From: Methylosinus trichosporium OB3b
Lineage (GTDB): Bacteria > Pseudomonadota > Alphaproteobacteria > Rhizobiales > Beijerinckiaceae
Direction: 5' to 3'
Assembly: GCF_002752655.1 (NCBI RefSeq)
Contig: NZ_CP023738.1
Span: 62,001-126,000 of the forward strand
DNA length: 64,000 nt
Each line of letters starts with the position of its first letter. Position 1 is the first letter of the stretch. Made by a program: the position numbers and the translations under genes. The notes below the pieces were generated by a model. It had not been told where the DNA came from. It searched no databases and saw only the letters and a list, made by a program, of their open reading frames with translations. Shown in pieces: positions 26,101-33,486 of this stretch.

Positions 26101-29100
26101 GGACGCTCCGCGCCGAGCGACGCTGTGCTTGCTCTGCCCGGCGCGCACTATCGCCGCGCCGATGTGACCGACGAGCGCGGCCTTTCAAACGCCCTCGCGG
26201 AGGCGCGCGCCGAATATGGGCCGATCGCGGGCGTGCTGCATCTCGCCGGCGCGCCGGGCGGAGCGCCGCTGCGCAACGCCTCGCACGCGGATTTCTCCGC
26301 CTGCCTCGCGCCGAAAACCGTCGGAACCCTGCTGCTCGACCGGCTGCTTGCCGAGGATCCGCTCGATTTCTTCGTGATCTTCTCCTCGCTCGCCGGCGAG
26401 CTGGGCGATTTCGGCCAGGGCTCCTACGCCCTCGCCAATTCCTTCTGCGACCGCTTCGCCGCCTGGCGCGACGACGAGCGCCGCAGCGGCGCGCGCCGCG
26501 GCGTGACCCGCGCCCTCGGTTGGCCCTTGTGGCGGGAGGGCCGCGGCGTGCTCTCGGCCGAGGGCGAGCGCATCTATCTGGCGAGCGCCGGAATGCCCTA
26601 TCTCGAGAGCGAGCAGGGCTGGCGCGCGTTTCTCGATGCGCTGGCGCTGCCGCACCCGCAGCTCGCCGTCCTGCCGCTCTCCGCGCAAGCGGCGCAGGCG
26701 CTGTTCGCGCCGACCCACCGCGCGCCGCCGCCGGCGCGCGTCCCGGCGCTGCCGCTCTCCCCGGCCGGCGATGCGCGCGAGGCAATTCGGCGACAGCTCA
26801 CCGCGACGGTCGCCGAGCTGATGAAGATCGACGCGAGCCGCATCGGCGGCGGCGTCGGCCTCGCCGATTACGGCTTCGATTCGATCGCGCTGAAGAACTT
26901 CGCGGCGCGCATCGGCGCCGACTATGGCGTCACGCTCAGCCCGGCGGTGTTCTTCTCACGCGGCACGATCGACGCGCTCGCCGATCATCTCGTCGAGACC
27001 GAGCCGAAGGCGGTCGCCGCTCGCCATGGCGGCGCGGCGCCCGAGCCCGAGCCCGAGCGCGTTGCGGCCGCGCCCATCGCACCCTCGCGCGCGCCGATCG
27101 CGGTGATCGGCATGAGCGGGCGCTTCCCCGGCTCGCCGGATCTCGGCGCCTTCTGGCGCAATCTCGAACAGGGCGTCGATCTCGTCGGCCCGCTTCCCGA
27201 GGGCCGGCGGCTCGCGGGCGGCGACGCCGCTCGCATCGTCGGCGGCTTTCTCGAGGAGGTCGATCGCTTCGACGCCGCCTTCTTCAAAATCTCGCCGCGC
27301 GAAGCCTCTTTCCTCGATCCGCAGCATCGGCTCGCGATCGAGGAGGTCTGGCGCTGCGCCGAGGATGCGGGCGTTCGGATGAGCGCGCTCGAAGGGCGCT
27401 CGGTGGGCGTCTTCTTCGGCCAGCAGGTCAATGAATATGGCGCGCTGGCGCAAAATCGCGATGCGGCGCGGGCGCAGCTGGCGCTCGGCAATATCGCCAC
27501 CATGCTGCCCAACCGCATCTCTTTTCTCTTCGATCTGCGGGGACCGAGCGAGGCCATCGACACCGCCTGCTCCAGCTCGCTGGTCGCGGTCCACCGGGCC
27601 GTGCGCGCGCTGCAGGATGGCGAATGCGAGATGGCTTTCGCCGGCGGCGTCAGCCTCATCCTCTCGGCCGAGGGAATCGTCAGCACCGCAGAGTTGGGCG
27701 TCCTCTCGGCGCAGGGCCGTTGCCGCAGCTTCGACGCCGGCGCCGACGGCTATGTGAAGGGCGAGGGCGTCGGCGTCGTCCTGCTGAAGCCGCTCGAGCG
27801 GGCGCTGGCCGATAATGATTGCGTTCATGGCGTCATTCTCGGCTCGGCCGAAAATCACGGCGGCCGCGGCCATTCGCTGACCGCGCCCAATGGTACGGCG
27901 CAGACCGCGCTCGTCGTCGGCGCGCTGCGGCGGGCGGGCGTCTCCTCCGATACGATCGGCTATGTCGAGGCGCATTGCACCGCGACGGAGCTGGGCGATC
28001 CTGTAGAAGTGCTGGCGCTGAAGGACGCCTTTGCGGCGACAGCGGGCGCGGCCTCGCCGCGCTGCGGCCTCGGGACGGTGAAGACCAATATCGGCCATCT
28101 GGAGCCGGCCTCCGGCATCGCCGGCCTCATCAAGACATTGCTCGCTCTCGAGCATGGCGTGCTGCCGGCGACGCTGCATTTCGAGCGGCTCAATCCGCTG
28201 ATCGAGCTGTCGCAGTCTCCCTTCTTCATCGTCGATCGCGCGCAACCCTGGCCGGCGCTGCCCGATGCGCAGGGCGCGGCGCTACCGCGTCGCGCCGGCG
28301 TCAGCTCCTTCGGGCTCGGCGGCAGCAATGCGCATGTCGTCCTCGAGGAGGCCGCGCGCGCCGCGCCCACCCCGCAGACCCGCGCCGAGCTGCTGGTCGT
28401 CTCGGCGCGCGAGCGCGACGCGCTGGTCGCTTCGCTGCGCCGGCTCGCCGCCGTCGCGGCGCATTGCAGCGTCGCCGATATGGCGCACACGCTCGCCACG
28501 GGCCGCGAGGCGATGGATGTGCGCGCCGCGCTGCTGCTGACGCCGGGCGAGGCGCCGGCCGCGGCTCTGGCGGCGGCGGCCGAGGCGGTCGCCGAAGGGC
28601 GCGCGCGTGCAAATCTCTGGGTCGGAACCGTGTCGCGCTCGCGCCCCGAGGCGTCGGCGCAGACGGATCGCTTCCTGGCCGATCTCGTCGCCGCCGGGCA
28701 GATCGAGCGCATCGCGGCTCTTTGGGTCGGCGGCGCGGCCCTGCCGGCGGGACTGACGCGCGGGCTTCGCATCTTCCTGCCCGGCTATCCTTTCGCCGGC
28801 GCGCGCTTCTGGTGCGACCGTTCCCCGGAACGTGCGGCGAAAGCGCCGCCCGGGCCGGCGCCGGCGCCACAGAGCGCGCCGCGCGTGTCGCTGGAGACTG
28901 TGCGCGAGATCGTGCTGCGGCAGCTCGCCGCCGCGCTCTATCTCGACGTCGCGCAGATCGACGAGCGCGCGCCGCTCGCCGATCTCGGCCTCGACTCCAT
29001 CCTCGCCGTCGAGCTGGCCGCCTCGCTCAACAAGCAGCTGGGGACGGATCTCCAGGCGATGCGCCTCTATGATCACGCCGACGTCGCCGGCCTCGCCACG

Positions 29101-31074
29101 CATCTCCACGCGCTGCTCGCGGAGCCGGGCGCCGATGTCGGCGAGGTTTCGCCCGAATGCGCTTTTCTCATCGAGCGCCTGGAAGCGCTCGGCAAGGGCC
29201 GGCCAGCGCCGCGCACGCGGCTCGACGCGCTGTCCGTGACGCCGGCGGAGGCCGAGGCGGTGCTGGATGCAATCGCGACGCGTTTCGGCGCGGCGCTGAC
29301 GCAGGCCGAGATCGGCCGCTGCATCGATCTTCAGGCGGTCGGCGAGCTGATCGCCGAACGCGGCGCGCCGACTCCCCTTCTCGCCCAGGTTCCGCAGGGA
29401 AGGGAGGCGGCCGGCGTGTCGCGATCTTTCGATGAAGCGCGGGGCCACCCCCCTCTCCCGCAAAGTGGGGGAGGGTCGGGGAGGGGGCGCGAGCCGCGCG
29501 ACGTCCTCGCCATCGTGCGCAATCATCTCGCGCAGGCGCTCTATCTCGAGGAGAATGAGATCGACATTTCCGCGCCCTTCTCCGAGCTGGGACTCGATTC
29601 GATCCTCGCGGTGGAGCTGGCCAAGAGCCTCAATGACGCGCTCGGAACGCGGCTTCAGGCGACACGGCTCTACGACCATGCCGATGCGGCGGGCCTCGCG
29701 TCCTATCTCGAGGCGGAGCTCGCGCGCGGCGGCGAGGAGGATGCGGCCGAGCCGATCGGCGAGACGCTCGCTTTTCTGATGGAGCGCCTCGCCGAGAGCG
29801 GCGCGGGCGCGCTCACGCCGCGCAGCCGCATCGACGAGATCGCGCTCGACGCCGCGCGCGCGCGCGCCGCTCTTAACGCCGTGAACGCGCGGTTCCGATG
29901 CGATCTCTCAGAGAGCGATATCGGCCGCTGCGTCGATCTTCGCGATCTCGCGCGCCGCATCGAAGAGCGCGCCGGCGCCGCGCCCGATCCGCTGGTTCTC
30001 GTCAGGACCGGCTCGGGGCGGCCGAGCTTCTGGGCGCATGGGGGAACGGGCGATGTGAATTGGGTCGGCGAGCTCGCCCGCGCCCTCCCCGAGGGGGAGC
30101 CGATCTATGGTCTCGAAGCCGCCGGGCTCGATGGCGAAACCCGGCCGCTCGACAGCGTCGAGGCGATGGCGGACCATTATCTCGCCGCCATTCGCCGCGC
30201 GCAGCCCATGGGGCCCTATCGGCTCGGCGGCTATTCGGCGGGCGGCGCCATCGCTTTCGAGATGGCGCGACGGCTCGTCACGCGCGGCGAGAGCGTCGAG
30301 CGTCTCGTGCTGCTCGACGCCAATGCGCCGGGGCGGCCGGCGATCGAGGAGATGCAGGCGGATTTCGGTCCCGGCTATGTCTATGTCGTCGTCGCCAATT
30401 GGCTGGGGACGCGCTGGGGCATGCGCACGCCGCTGGCGCTGTCCGATCTGGGCGGGCTCGACAAGAGCGCCATGCTCGATCTCGTCGTCGCGCATCTCTA
30501 TTCGGCCGCCGAGCCGCCGATCCCGGTCGCCGAGCTGCGACGGCGGCTGGAGACTTTCGACAGCTGCGGCCGCGCCATCGGCGACGCGCTGCGAGCCTAT
30601 CGGCCGCAGCCGCTGGCGGCGCCGATGGAGGTCGTGCTGTTCGAGTGCCGCGACGGCATGGCCGGCGGCGCCAATCCGCTCGGCCTGCCCGACACCGCCG
30701 TCGCGCGCGATTATCGCGACGGCTGGGACGCGCTCTTCGCCTCGCCGATCCGGCGCGTTCCCTTGCCCTGCGATCATTTCGGCGTGCTGCGCGCGGAGCC
30801 GCTGCGCCGCATCGGCGAGGCGCTCGCGGCGCCCGACCCCGTGGAATCCGTGGTGCTCGCTCTGCTGCGCGAGGTGCTGCCGGACGTTCCGCCCGCAGCG
30901 CTCGCTCTCGATCGCTCGATGAGCGAGCTCGGCGCCAATTCCATGGATCGCGTCGAGGTGGCGACGCGGGCGATGGAGACGCTGCACATCGTCGTTCCCC
31001 ATGCGGAGCTGACGGGGCTCGCGACCATCGGCGCGCTGATCGACGTGCTGCGGCGGCGGCTCGCGCATGGCTAA
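20149..31074 (+). CDS. trans-AT PKS: KS-MT-ACP / KS-KR-ACP / KS-(ACP-ACPlike)x2-TE-ACP
   Basis: 3641 residues. ATG 20149 has GAAGAGAG upstream. Domains: KS1 (Cys200); C-methyltransferase (EIGAGTGGAT near nt 22762); ACP (Ser1110); KS2 (Cys1369); KR (TGGGGALA, last Gly replaced by Ala; YALAN kept); ACP (Ser2245, GFDS); KS3 (Cys2474, EAHCTATELGDP); ACP (Ser2950); ACP-like unit without the Ser; ACP (Ser3151); a second ACP-like unit; thioesterase (GYSAGG, Ser3363; Asp in LLDANAPG; His in CDHFGV); and, after the TE, an ACP with LGANSMDR (Ser3598) resembling donor ACPs of beta-branching cassettes. All three KSs keep Cys-His-His. Tandem ACPs before the TE plus the downstream HMG-type genes predict beta-branching in the last module. 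Three REP-like elements are read in frame. The end overlaps the next ATG by 8 bases. Confidence 0.92.
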   Translation: MSEREQMRRLVLTLVAEGALPPEAAMTLIRRMGEAPAPASRAVAVVGMAGRFAGAADLEAYWRLIEAGENSLVDMPARRWPNVKGARRKGGFLPDEDRFDPLFFRISPTEAAMMDPQQRIFLETAFHAIEDAGLAPASLSGARCGVFVGAGAGDYAQRFRDAGLQSNPLGLMGNVASILAARISYFLDLKGPSIALDTACSSSLVAVHLACESLFSGGCDMALAGGVAVISTEQFIDAMLEGGMLSPSDRCASFDARADGFVCGEGVGAVLLKRLDDALRDGDFIHGIIRATGVNQDGRTNGVTAPSAPAQAMLETEVYARAGVDPRSVSYVETHGTGTPLGDPIEIEALTAAFRKSTDAAGFCALGAVKANIGHTLTAAGIAGLLKLLLMLRHRRIPPLAGFGEVNPRIDLPASPFYAPIAATDWVADGPLRAAVSSFGFSGTNAHAVVEEAPGRERGEAPEGPFCFPLSAPSPEALRQRLADLLAALPTVGALGDIAFTLSVGRDHHRHRVALLAGDEPALRGALRAALAEERRPDVFRGEARAEGGGALGALAARMLRSNPEEADAATLAELYCCGVDLAWRDLPGLTGCRRIPLPTTPFEREAYGVALGSADAAAPKSPEGAEPSPLGRAQQRSGRVRGFPLADFHAGLPSSDPAARGHLLPKGEGIALDRVGSSSDDEDGFADLRAALPRQNAPAQREAADAFRSVEAFGRRALAAAYDAMGLFAKPAHTPAGLRKALGVVAAKQRLHEALLDILLRDGALRRDGDLLRPDPAHRTPDDLEAEKERIIRAAPELAPFLTLLETCVAALPKLLSGAVTATEVLFPAGRMDLVEPIYRGHPLAEHFNRLLAEAAATLVRPRTAPLRLLEIGAGTGGATAGVVEALHTLGVVAEYSYTDVSLGFVEHGRRRFAAPSMRFSVFDIEKAPAAQGFPPGCFDIVIASNVLHATRDIGATLAHVAELLAPGGVLLLNEVTALQDFATMTFGLTDGWWAFEDAEKRIANAPLLDVAGWRAALAAAGFAHVDAFGLPGEAQDRFSQSVIAARLSSSVREGEPKGSRSEPAPGPLASDAGDHVEEIVTREVAAALSLSPARIDPRGRFMDYGVDSILGVRVVARLNEAFGLDMRPTVLFDHPSIQDLSAYLRAVSPPPSPSAASRESEAAEIARTLDDGPNPLPLPRNGGESGRGLEHHPSRDERIAVIGLSARFADCPSLEAFHAMLRAGRSAIADVPSDRWPAEAENLPEALREQAAFLLKGGFLTDAADFDPLFFRMSGKEAELTDPQHRVFLIEAWRALEHAGYGERELDGRRCGVFVGAHGGDYTHRMTEVGVLPEAFAFMGNAASILAARIAYVLNLKGPCLAVDTACSSSLTAIHLACRSLVEGECDMALAGGVFLTTTMGFNVAAAKAGMLSPVGACKTFDAEADGFVPGEGAGVVVLKPYARALADGDHIEAVILASAINQDGRTNGITAPSPASQAALEREVYAKAGVSPRAIGYVEAHGTGTPLGDPIEIEGLTSAFRGWTADKGFCAIGSVKTNIGHAAHAAGVAGFLKLVLSLRHRELYPSLNFARENPQLRLAETPFVVNTALRPWESEGPRLGAVSAFGFSGTNVHLLLAEAEPPAPRRHEAERRLVVLSARTPAALARRRRDLSEWLASEAPALADVSRTLIAGRAHFEHRWAAVVSTIGELRAALENSRFVDATSGRSALLVAAAWDYLGGGEIAAEAVPTAARRIALPSYPFEMQRYWLDAPAPAATQAQPVGYWAPLWEERAAGAGAPPRSLWLIAEPTRAADALARSLERCGLAARRLAPAEVDRIDASAPPQAIVLLLDAAPSDTSAPPAEPGPVVALLRSFFSSPIPLLVVHRGGAGEECLAALRRSARFDGAEVDLRLLRIEPDVSAASLAKAILAECARPADGETEAALEAGRRLARRMAPVAPPATPYAPRRGAHILVTGGGGALAALFARRLATDWGVRLTLLGRSAPSDAVLALPGAHYRRADVTDERGLSNALAEARAEYGPIAGVLHLAGAPGGAPLRNASHADFSACLAPKTVGTLLLDRLLAEDPLDFFVIFSSLAGELGDFGQGSYALANSFCDRFAAWRDDERRSGARRGVTRALGWPLWREGRGVLSAEGERIYLASAGMPYLESEQGWRAFLDALALPHPQLAVLPLSAQAAQALFAPTHRAPPPARVPALPLSPAGDAREAIRRQLTATVAELMKIDASRIGGGVGLADYGFDSIALKNFAARIGADYGVTLSPAVFFSRGTIDALADHLVETEPKAVAARHGGAAPEPEPERVAAAPIAPSRAPIAVIGMSGRFPGSPDLGAFWRNLEQGVDLVGPLPEGRRLAGGDAARIVGGFLEEVDRFDAAFFKISPREASFLDPQHRLAIEEVWRCAEDAGVRMSALEGRSVGVFFGQQVNEYGALAQNRDAARAQLALGNIATMLPNRISFLFDLRGPSEAIDTACSSSLVAVHRAVRALQDGECEMAFAGGVSLILSAEGIVSTAELGVLSAQGRCRSFDAGADGYVKGEGVGVVLLKPLERALADNDCVHGVILGSAENHGGRGHSLTAPNGTAQTALVVGALRRAGVSSDTIGYVEAHCTATELGDPVEVLALKDAFAATAGAASPRCGLGTVKTNIGHLEPASGIAGLIKTLLALEHGVLPATLHFERLNPLIELSQSPFFIVDRAQPWPALPDAQGAALPRRAGVSSFGLGGSNAHVVLEEAARAAPTPQTRAELLVVSARERDALVASLRRLAAVAAHCSVADMAHTLATGREAMDVRAALLLTPGEAPAAALAAAAEAVAEGRARANLWVGTVSRSRPEASAQTDRFLADLVAAGQIERIAALWVGGAALPAGLTRGLRIFLPGYPFAGARFWCDRSPERAAKAPPGPAPAPQSAPRVSLETVREIVLRQLAAALYLDVAQIDERAPLADLGLDSILAVELAASLNKQLGTDLQAMRLYDHADVAGLATHLHALLAEPGADVGEVSPECAFLIERLEALGKGRPAPRTRLDALSVTPAEAEAVLDAIATRFGAALTQAEIGRCIDLQAVGELIAERGAPTPLLAQVPQGREAAGVSRSFDEARGHPPLPQSGGGSGRGREPRDVLAIVRNHLAQALYLEENEIDISAPFSELGLDSILAVELAKSLNDALGTRLQATRLYDHADAAGLASYLEAELARGGEEDAAEPIGETLAFLMERLAESGAGALTPRSRIDEIALDAARARAALNAVNARFRCDLSESDIGRCVDLRDLARRIEERAGAAPDPLVLVRTGSGRPSFWAHGGTGDVNWVGELARALPEGEPIYGLEAAGLDGETRPLDSVEAMADHYLAAIRRAQPMGPYRLGGYSAGGAIAFEMARRLVTRGESVERLVLLDANAPGRPAIEEMQADFGPGYVYVVVANWLGTRWGMRTPLALSDLGGLDKSAMLDLVVAHLYSAAEPPIPVAELRRRLETFDSCGRAIGDALRAYRPQPLAAPMEVVLFECRDGMAGGANPLGLPDTAVARDYRDGWDALFASPIRRVPLPCDHFGVLRAEPLRRIGEALAAPDPVESVVLALLREVLPDVPPAALALDRSMSELGANSMDRVEVATRAMETLHIVVPHAELTGLATIGALIDVLRRRLAHG
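22028..22157. repeat. In-frame REP-like element, family C (KS-MT linker)
   Basis: Runs from ACCCTCTCCC to GAGAAGG. The reverse complement aligns along its length with 8372-8494. Three hairpins are present. It is translated in frame between KS1 and the MT. Confidence 0.8.
23315..23361. repeat. In-frame palindromic element, family A (MT-ACP linker)
   Basis: GCGAGCCTAAAGGCTCGCGG with a decayed opposite arm CTGGACCGCTCGCG. It is related to 1987-2044 and read in frame between MT and ACP. Confidence 0.7.
23598..23719. repeat. In-frame REP-like element, family D (ACP-KS linker)
   Basis: Termini GCCCCCTCCC and GGGAGGGGGC are inverted; inner hairpins CTCCGCCGCTTCGCGGGAG and CCCTCTCCCGCG...GGGGGAGAG. 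The right part matches 29371-29488. Read in frame. Confidence 0.75.
29371..29488. repeat. In-frame REP-like element, family D (between tandem ACP units)
   Basis: Contains CCCTCTCCCGCAAAGTGGGGG and GTCGGGGAGGGGGCGCGAG, matching the right part of 23598-23719. It separates the first ACP/ACP-like unit from the second and is read in frame. Confidence 0.75.
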
Positions 31075-32272
31075 GCATGTCGTCGTCACCGGCATGGCCG
31101 TGATGGCCGGCGGCGCCGAGGATGTCGCCGGCTTCGAGGCGATTCTCCGCGCGTCGCGGCGGCTCGAGGCCGCGCCGCCCTTCGACTGGGAGCGGGGGCT
31201 GGCGCGCCTCGCCTCGCGCTGGCCGGAGCGGGAGGCGCGCGCGCGCCGCGCCGGGCGCACCGGCGGCGCGGCTCTGCGCGCCGCGCTCATCGTCGCCGCG
31301 GAGGCGATGGCGCGGGCGGACCCGGACGAGCGGCTCGCCGCGGAGGACCTCGGCGTCCTGATCGCCGGCAGCAATCTGCAACAAGGCGAGGCCTTCGCCG
31401 CCTATGAGACTTTTCGCACGCAGCCCGCTTATCTTTCGCCGCGTCATGGCTATCAGTTCCTCGACAGCCATGTGATGACAGCCGTCGCCGAGACGGTCGG
31501 CGCGCAGGGACCGGGAGCGACGATCGGCGGCGGCATGGCCAGCGGCAATGTCGCCGTGACCATGGCGCTCGATCTCGTCCGCAGCGGGCGGGTCGCCGCC
31601 TGTCTCGTCGTCGGGCCGCCGGCCGATCTCTCGCCCGCCGAATGGCGCGCCTTCGCGACGATGGGCGCGCTGGCGCCGACGCCGGCGGAGAGCCGTCCCT
31701 TCGACCGCTCGTCGAGAGGCTTCACGCCGGGATGGGGCTGCGCCGCGCTGCTGATCGAGGCGCGCAAGAGCGCCCGCGGCCGCGAGGCGAACATGCTCGC
31801 CGAGATCGCCGGCGCCTGCGCGCTCACCGGCGCCGATCAATCTCCCGCCCCGGATTCCGCGACGGCGCTGCGGGCGATGGCGGGCGCATTGCGCGACGCG
31901 AAGCTGGCGCCCGCCGACATTGATTGCATCGGCGCTCATGCGACCGGCGCGCCCGCCGGCGACCTCGCCGAAGCCGAGGCGATCCGCCGCCTGCTCGGCG
32001 GGAGGGCCGCGCACGCGCCAGTCAATGCGCTGAAGGCGCTCATCGGGCATTCGCTGCAGTCGTCCGGCCTTCTCGGCCTCGCGGCGCTCATCCTGCAGCT
32101 GCGCGGCGGCTTCTTGCATGGAACCGCGGGCCTCGTCGACGTGATCGCCGACGATCTTCTGCTGCCGCGCGAGACTCTGTCCGCCCGGCCGCGCATCGTA
32201 TTGAGCAACGCCTATGGTTTCGGTACGATCGCGGCCAGCGTGCTGCTGCGCCGAGTGGAGGAGCAATCGTGA
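31067..32272 (+). CDS. Discrete decarboxylating ketosynthase of a beta-branching cassette
   Basis: 401 residues, thiolase-fold KS. It overlaps the PKS stop by 8 bases. The place of the nucleophilic Cys reads GGGMASGN (nt 31531-31560), so Cys is absent, apparently replaced by Met; characterised cassette KSs usually carry Ser there. Both His remain (GAHATGA, ALIGHS). In HMG cassettes such a KS decarboxylates malonyl on the donor ACP to acetyl, which the HMG-synthase-like enzyme adds to a beta-keto chain. The donor ACP here is probably the domain fused at the end of the preceding PKS. The position directly before the HMG synthase gene supports the role. Confidence 0.85.
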   Translation: MAKHVVVTGMAVMAGGAEDVAGFEAILRASRRLEAAPPFDWERGLARLASRWPEREARARRAGRTGGAALRAALIVAAEAMARADPDERLAAEDLGVLIAGSNLQQGEAFAAYETFRTQPAYLSPRHGYQFLDSHVMTAVAETVGAQGPGATIGGGMASGNVAVTMALDLVRSGRVAACLVVGPPADLSPAEWRAFATMGALAPTPAESRPFDRSSRGFTPGWGCAALLIEARKSARGREANMLAEIAGACALTGADQSPAPDSATALRAMAGALRDAKLAPADIDCIGAHATGAPAGDLAEAEAIRRLLGGRAAHAPVNALKALIGHSLQSSGLLGLAALILQLRGGFLHGTAGLVDVIADDLLLPRETLSARPRIVLSNAYGFGTIAASVLLRRVEEQS

Positions 32273-33486
32273 CGGTCGGCGTCGAGCGCTTCGGTTTCTA
32301 TGGCGGCGTGGCCTGCGTCGACGTCGGGCGGCTGGCGCAGGCGCGCGGGCTCGATCCGCAGCGCTTCAACAATCTGCTGATGCGGCGCAAGAGCCTGCAT
32401 CTCCCCTTCGAGGACCCGGTCTCCTTCGCCGTCAATGCGGCCAAGCCGCTCGTCGATGCGCTGACCGCGGCCGAGCGGGAGTCGATCGGCCTCCTCATCG
32501 TCGCCAGCGAATCGGGAATCGATTGGGGCAAATCGATCACGAGCTATGTTCATCCTCACCTCGGGCTTAGCCGGCGCTGCCGCATGTTCGAGGTCAAGCA
32601 GGCCTGTTTCGGCGGCGCAGCCGCCTTCATGAGCGCGGTCGGCGCCGTGTCGTCGGGGCAGGTTCGCCGCGCGCTCGTCATCGCCACCGATCTCGCGCGC
32701 TGCGTGCCGCATTCCTACGCCGAGCCGGCGCAGGGCAGCGCCGCCGTCGCTCTGCTCATCGGGCCGGAGGCCGAGATTCTCGCGCTGGAGCCCGGCGCCA
32801 GCGGCTCCTATGGCTATGAGGTGATGGACAGCTGTCGGCCGACCGCCGATATCGAGACTGGCGACGTCGATCTCTCGCTGCTCTCCTATCTCGATTGTCT
32901 CGAGCACAGCTTTCTCGCCTATCGCGACAAAGTGGGGCCAATCGATTTCCAGGAGCATTTCGCTTATCTCGCCTGGCACACGCCCTTCGGCGGCATGGTG
33001 AAGGGCGGCCACCGCACTTTGATGCGCAAGCTGAAGCCGGGTCCGCCGGCGGCGATCGAAGCGGATTTCGAGAAGCGCCTGCGTCCGTCGCTGACCTTCT
33101 GCCAGGAGGTCGGCAATATCTATTCGGGGACCATGTTCCTCGCGCTCGCCGGCGTCCTGGCGCGCGGCGATTTTGCGCAGCCGCGCCGCATCGGCCTCTT
33201 CGCTTATGGCTCGGGCTGCTGCTCGGAATTCTTCAGCGGCATGGCGACGAAGGTCGGCGCAGCGCGGATCGAAGCGCTGGATATAGACGGCGCGCTCGCC
33301 GGGCGCCTCGAGATGAGCATCGCCGATTACGACCTGCTGCTCACCCGCTCGGTCAATTCCTATGTCGGTCAGCGCGACATGACGATCGATCCCGGTCCGT
33401 TCGAGCCGCTGCTGCGCAGCCGTCTCGCCGGCCGCCTCGTGCTCGACTCCATCGCCGGCTATCAGCGCCGGTATCGCTGGGCATGA
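32269..33486 (+). CDS. HMG-CoA synthase-like enzyme (beta-branching)
   Basis: 405 residues starting at GTG 32269, which overlaps the preceding stop (GTGA). Family residues are visible: Glu in ASESGIDWGKS, nucleophile Cys113 in EVKQACFGGAA, and His in HTPFGGMVKGG. The enzyme condenses acetyl-ACP with an ACP-bound beta-ketoacyl chain to give an HMG-like branch. It sits in the order KS - HCS - ECH1 - ECH2, the standard cassette order, with 4-base overlaps on both sides that imply coupled translation. Confidence 0.94.
   Translation: MTVGVERFGFYGGVACVDVGRLAQARGLDPQRFNNLLMRRKSLHLPFEDPVSFAVNAAKPLVDALTAAERESIGLLIVASESGIDWGKSITSYVHPHLGLSRRCRMFEVKQACFGGAAAFMSAVGAVSSGQVRRALVIATDLARCVPHSYAEPAQGSAAVALLIGPEAEILALEPGASGSYGYEVMDSCRPTADIETGDVDLSLLSYLDCLEHSFLAYRDKVGPIDFQEHFAYLAWHTPFGGMVKGGHRTLMRKLKPGPPAAIEADFEKRLRPSLTFCQEVGNIYSGTMFLALAGVLARGDFAQPRRIGLFAYGSGCCSEFFSGMATKVGAARIEALDIDGALAGRLEMSIADYDLLLTRSVNSYVGQRDMTIDPGPFEPLLRSRLAGRLVLDSIAGYQRRYRWA

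Noticed and set aside
23598..29488. CRISPR array suggested by repeated palindromes
   Set aside because: Elements are few, scattered over kilobases, variable in length and lack regular spacers or cas genes.
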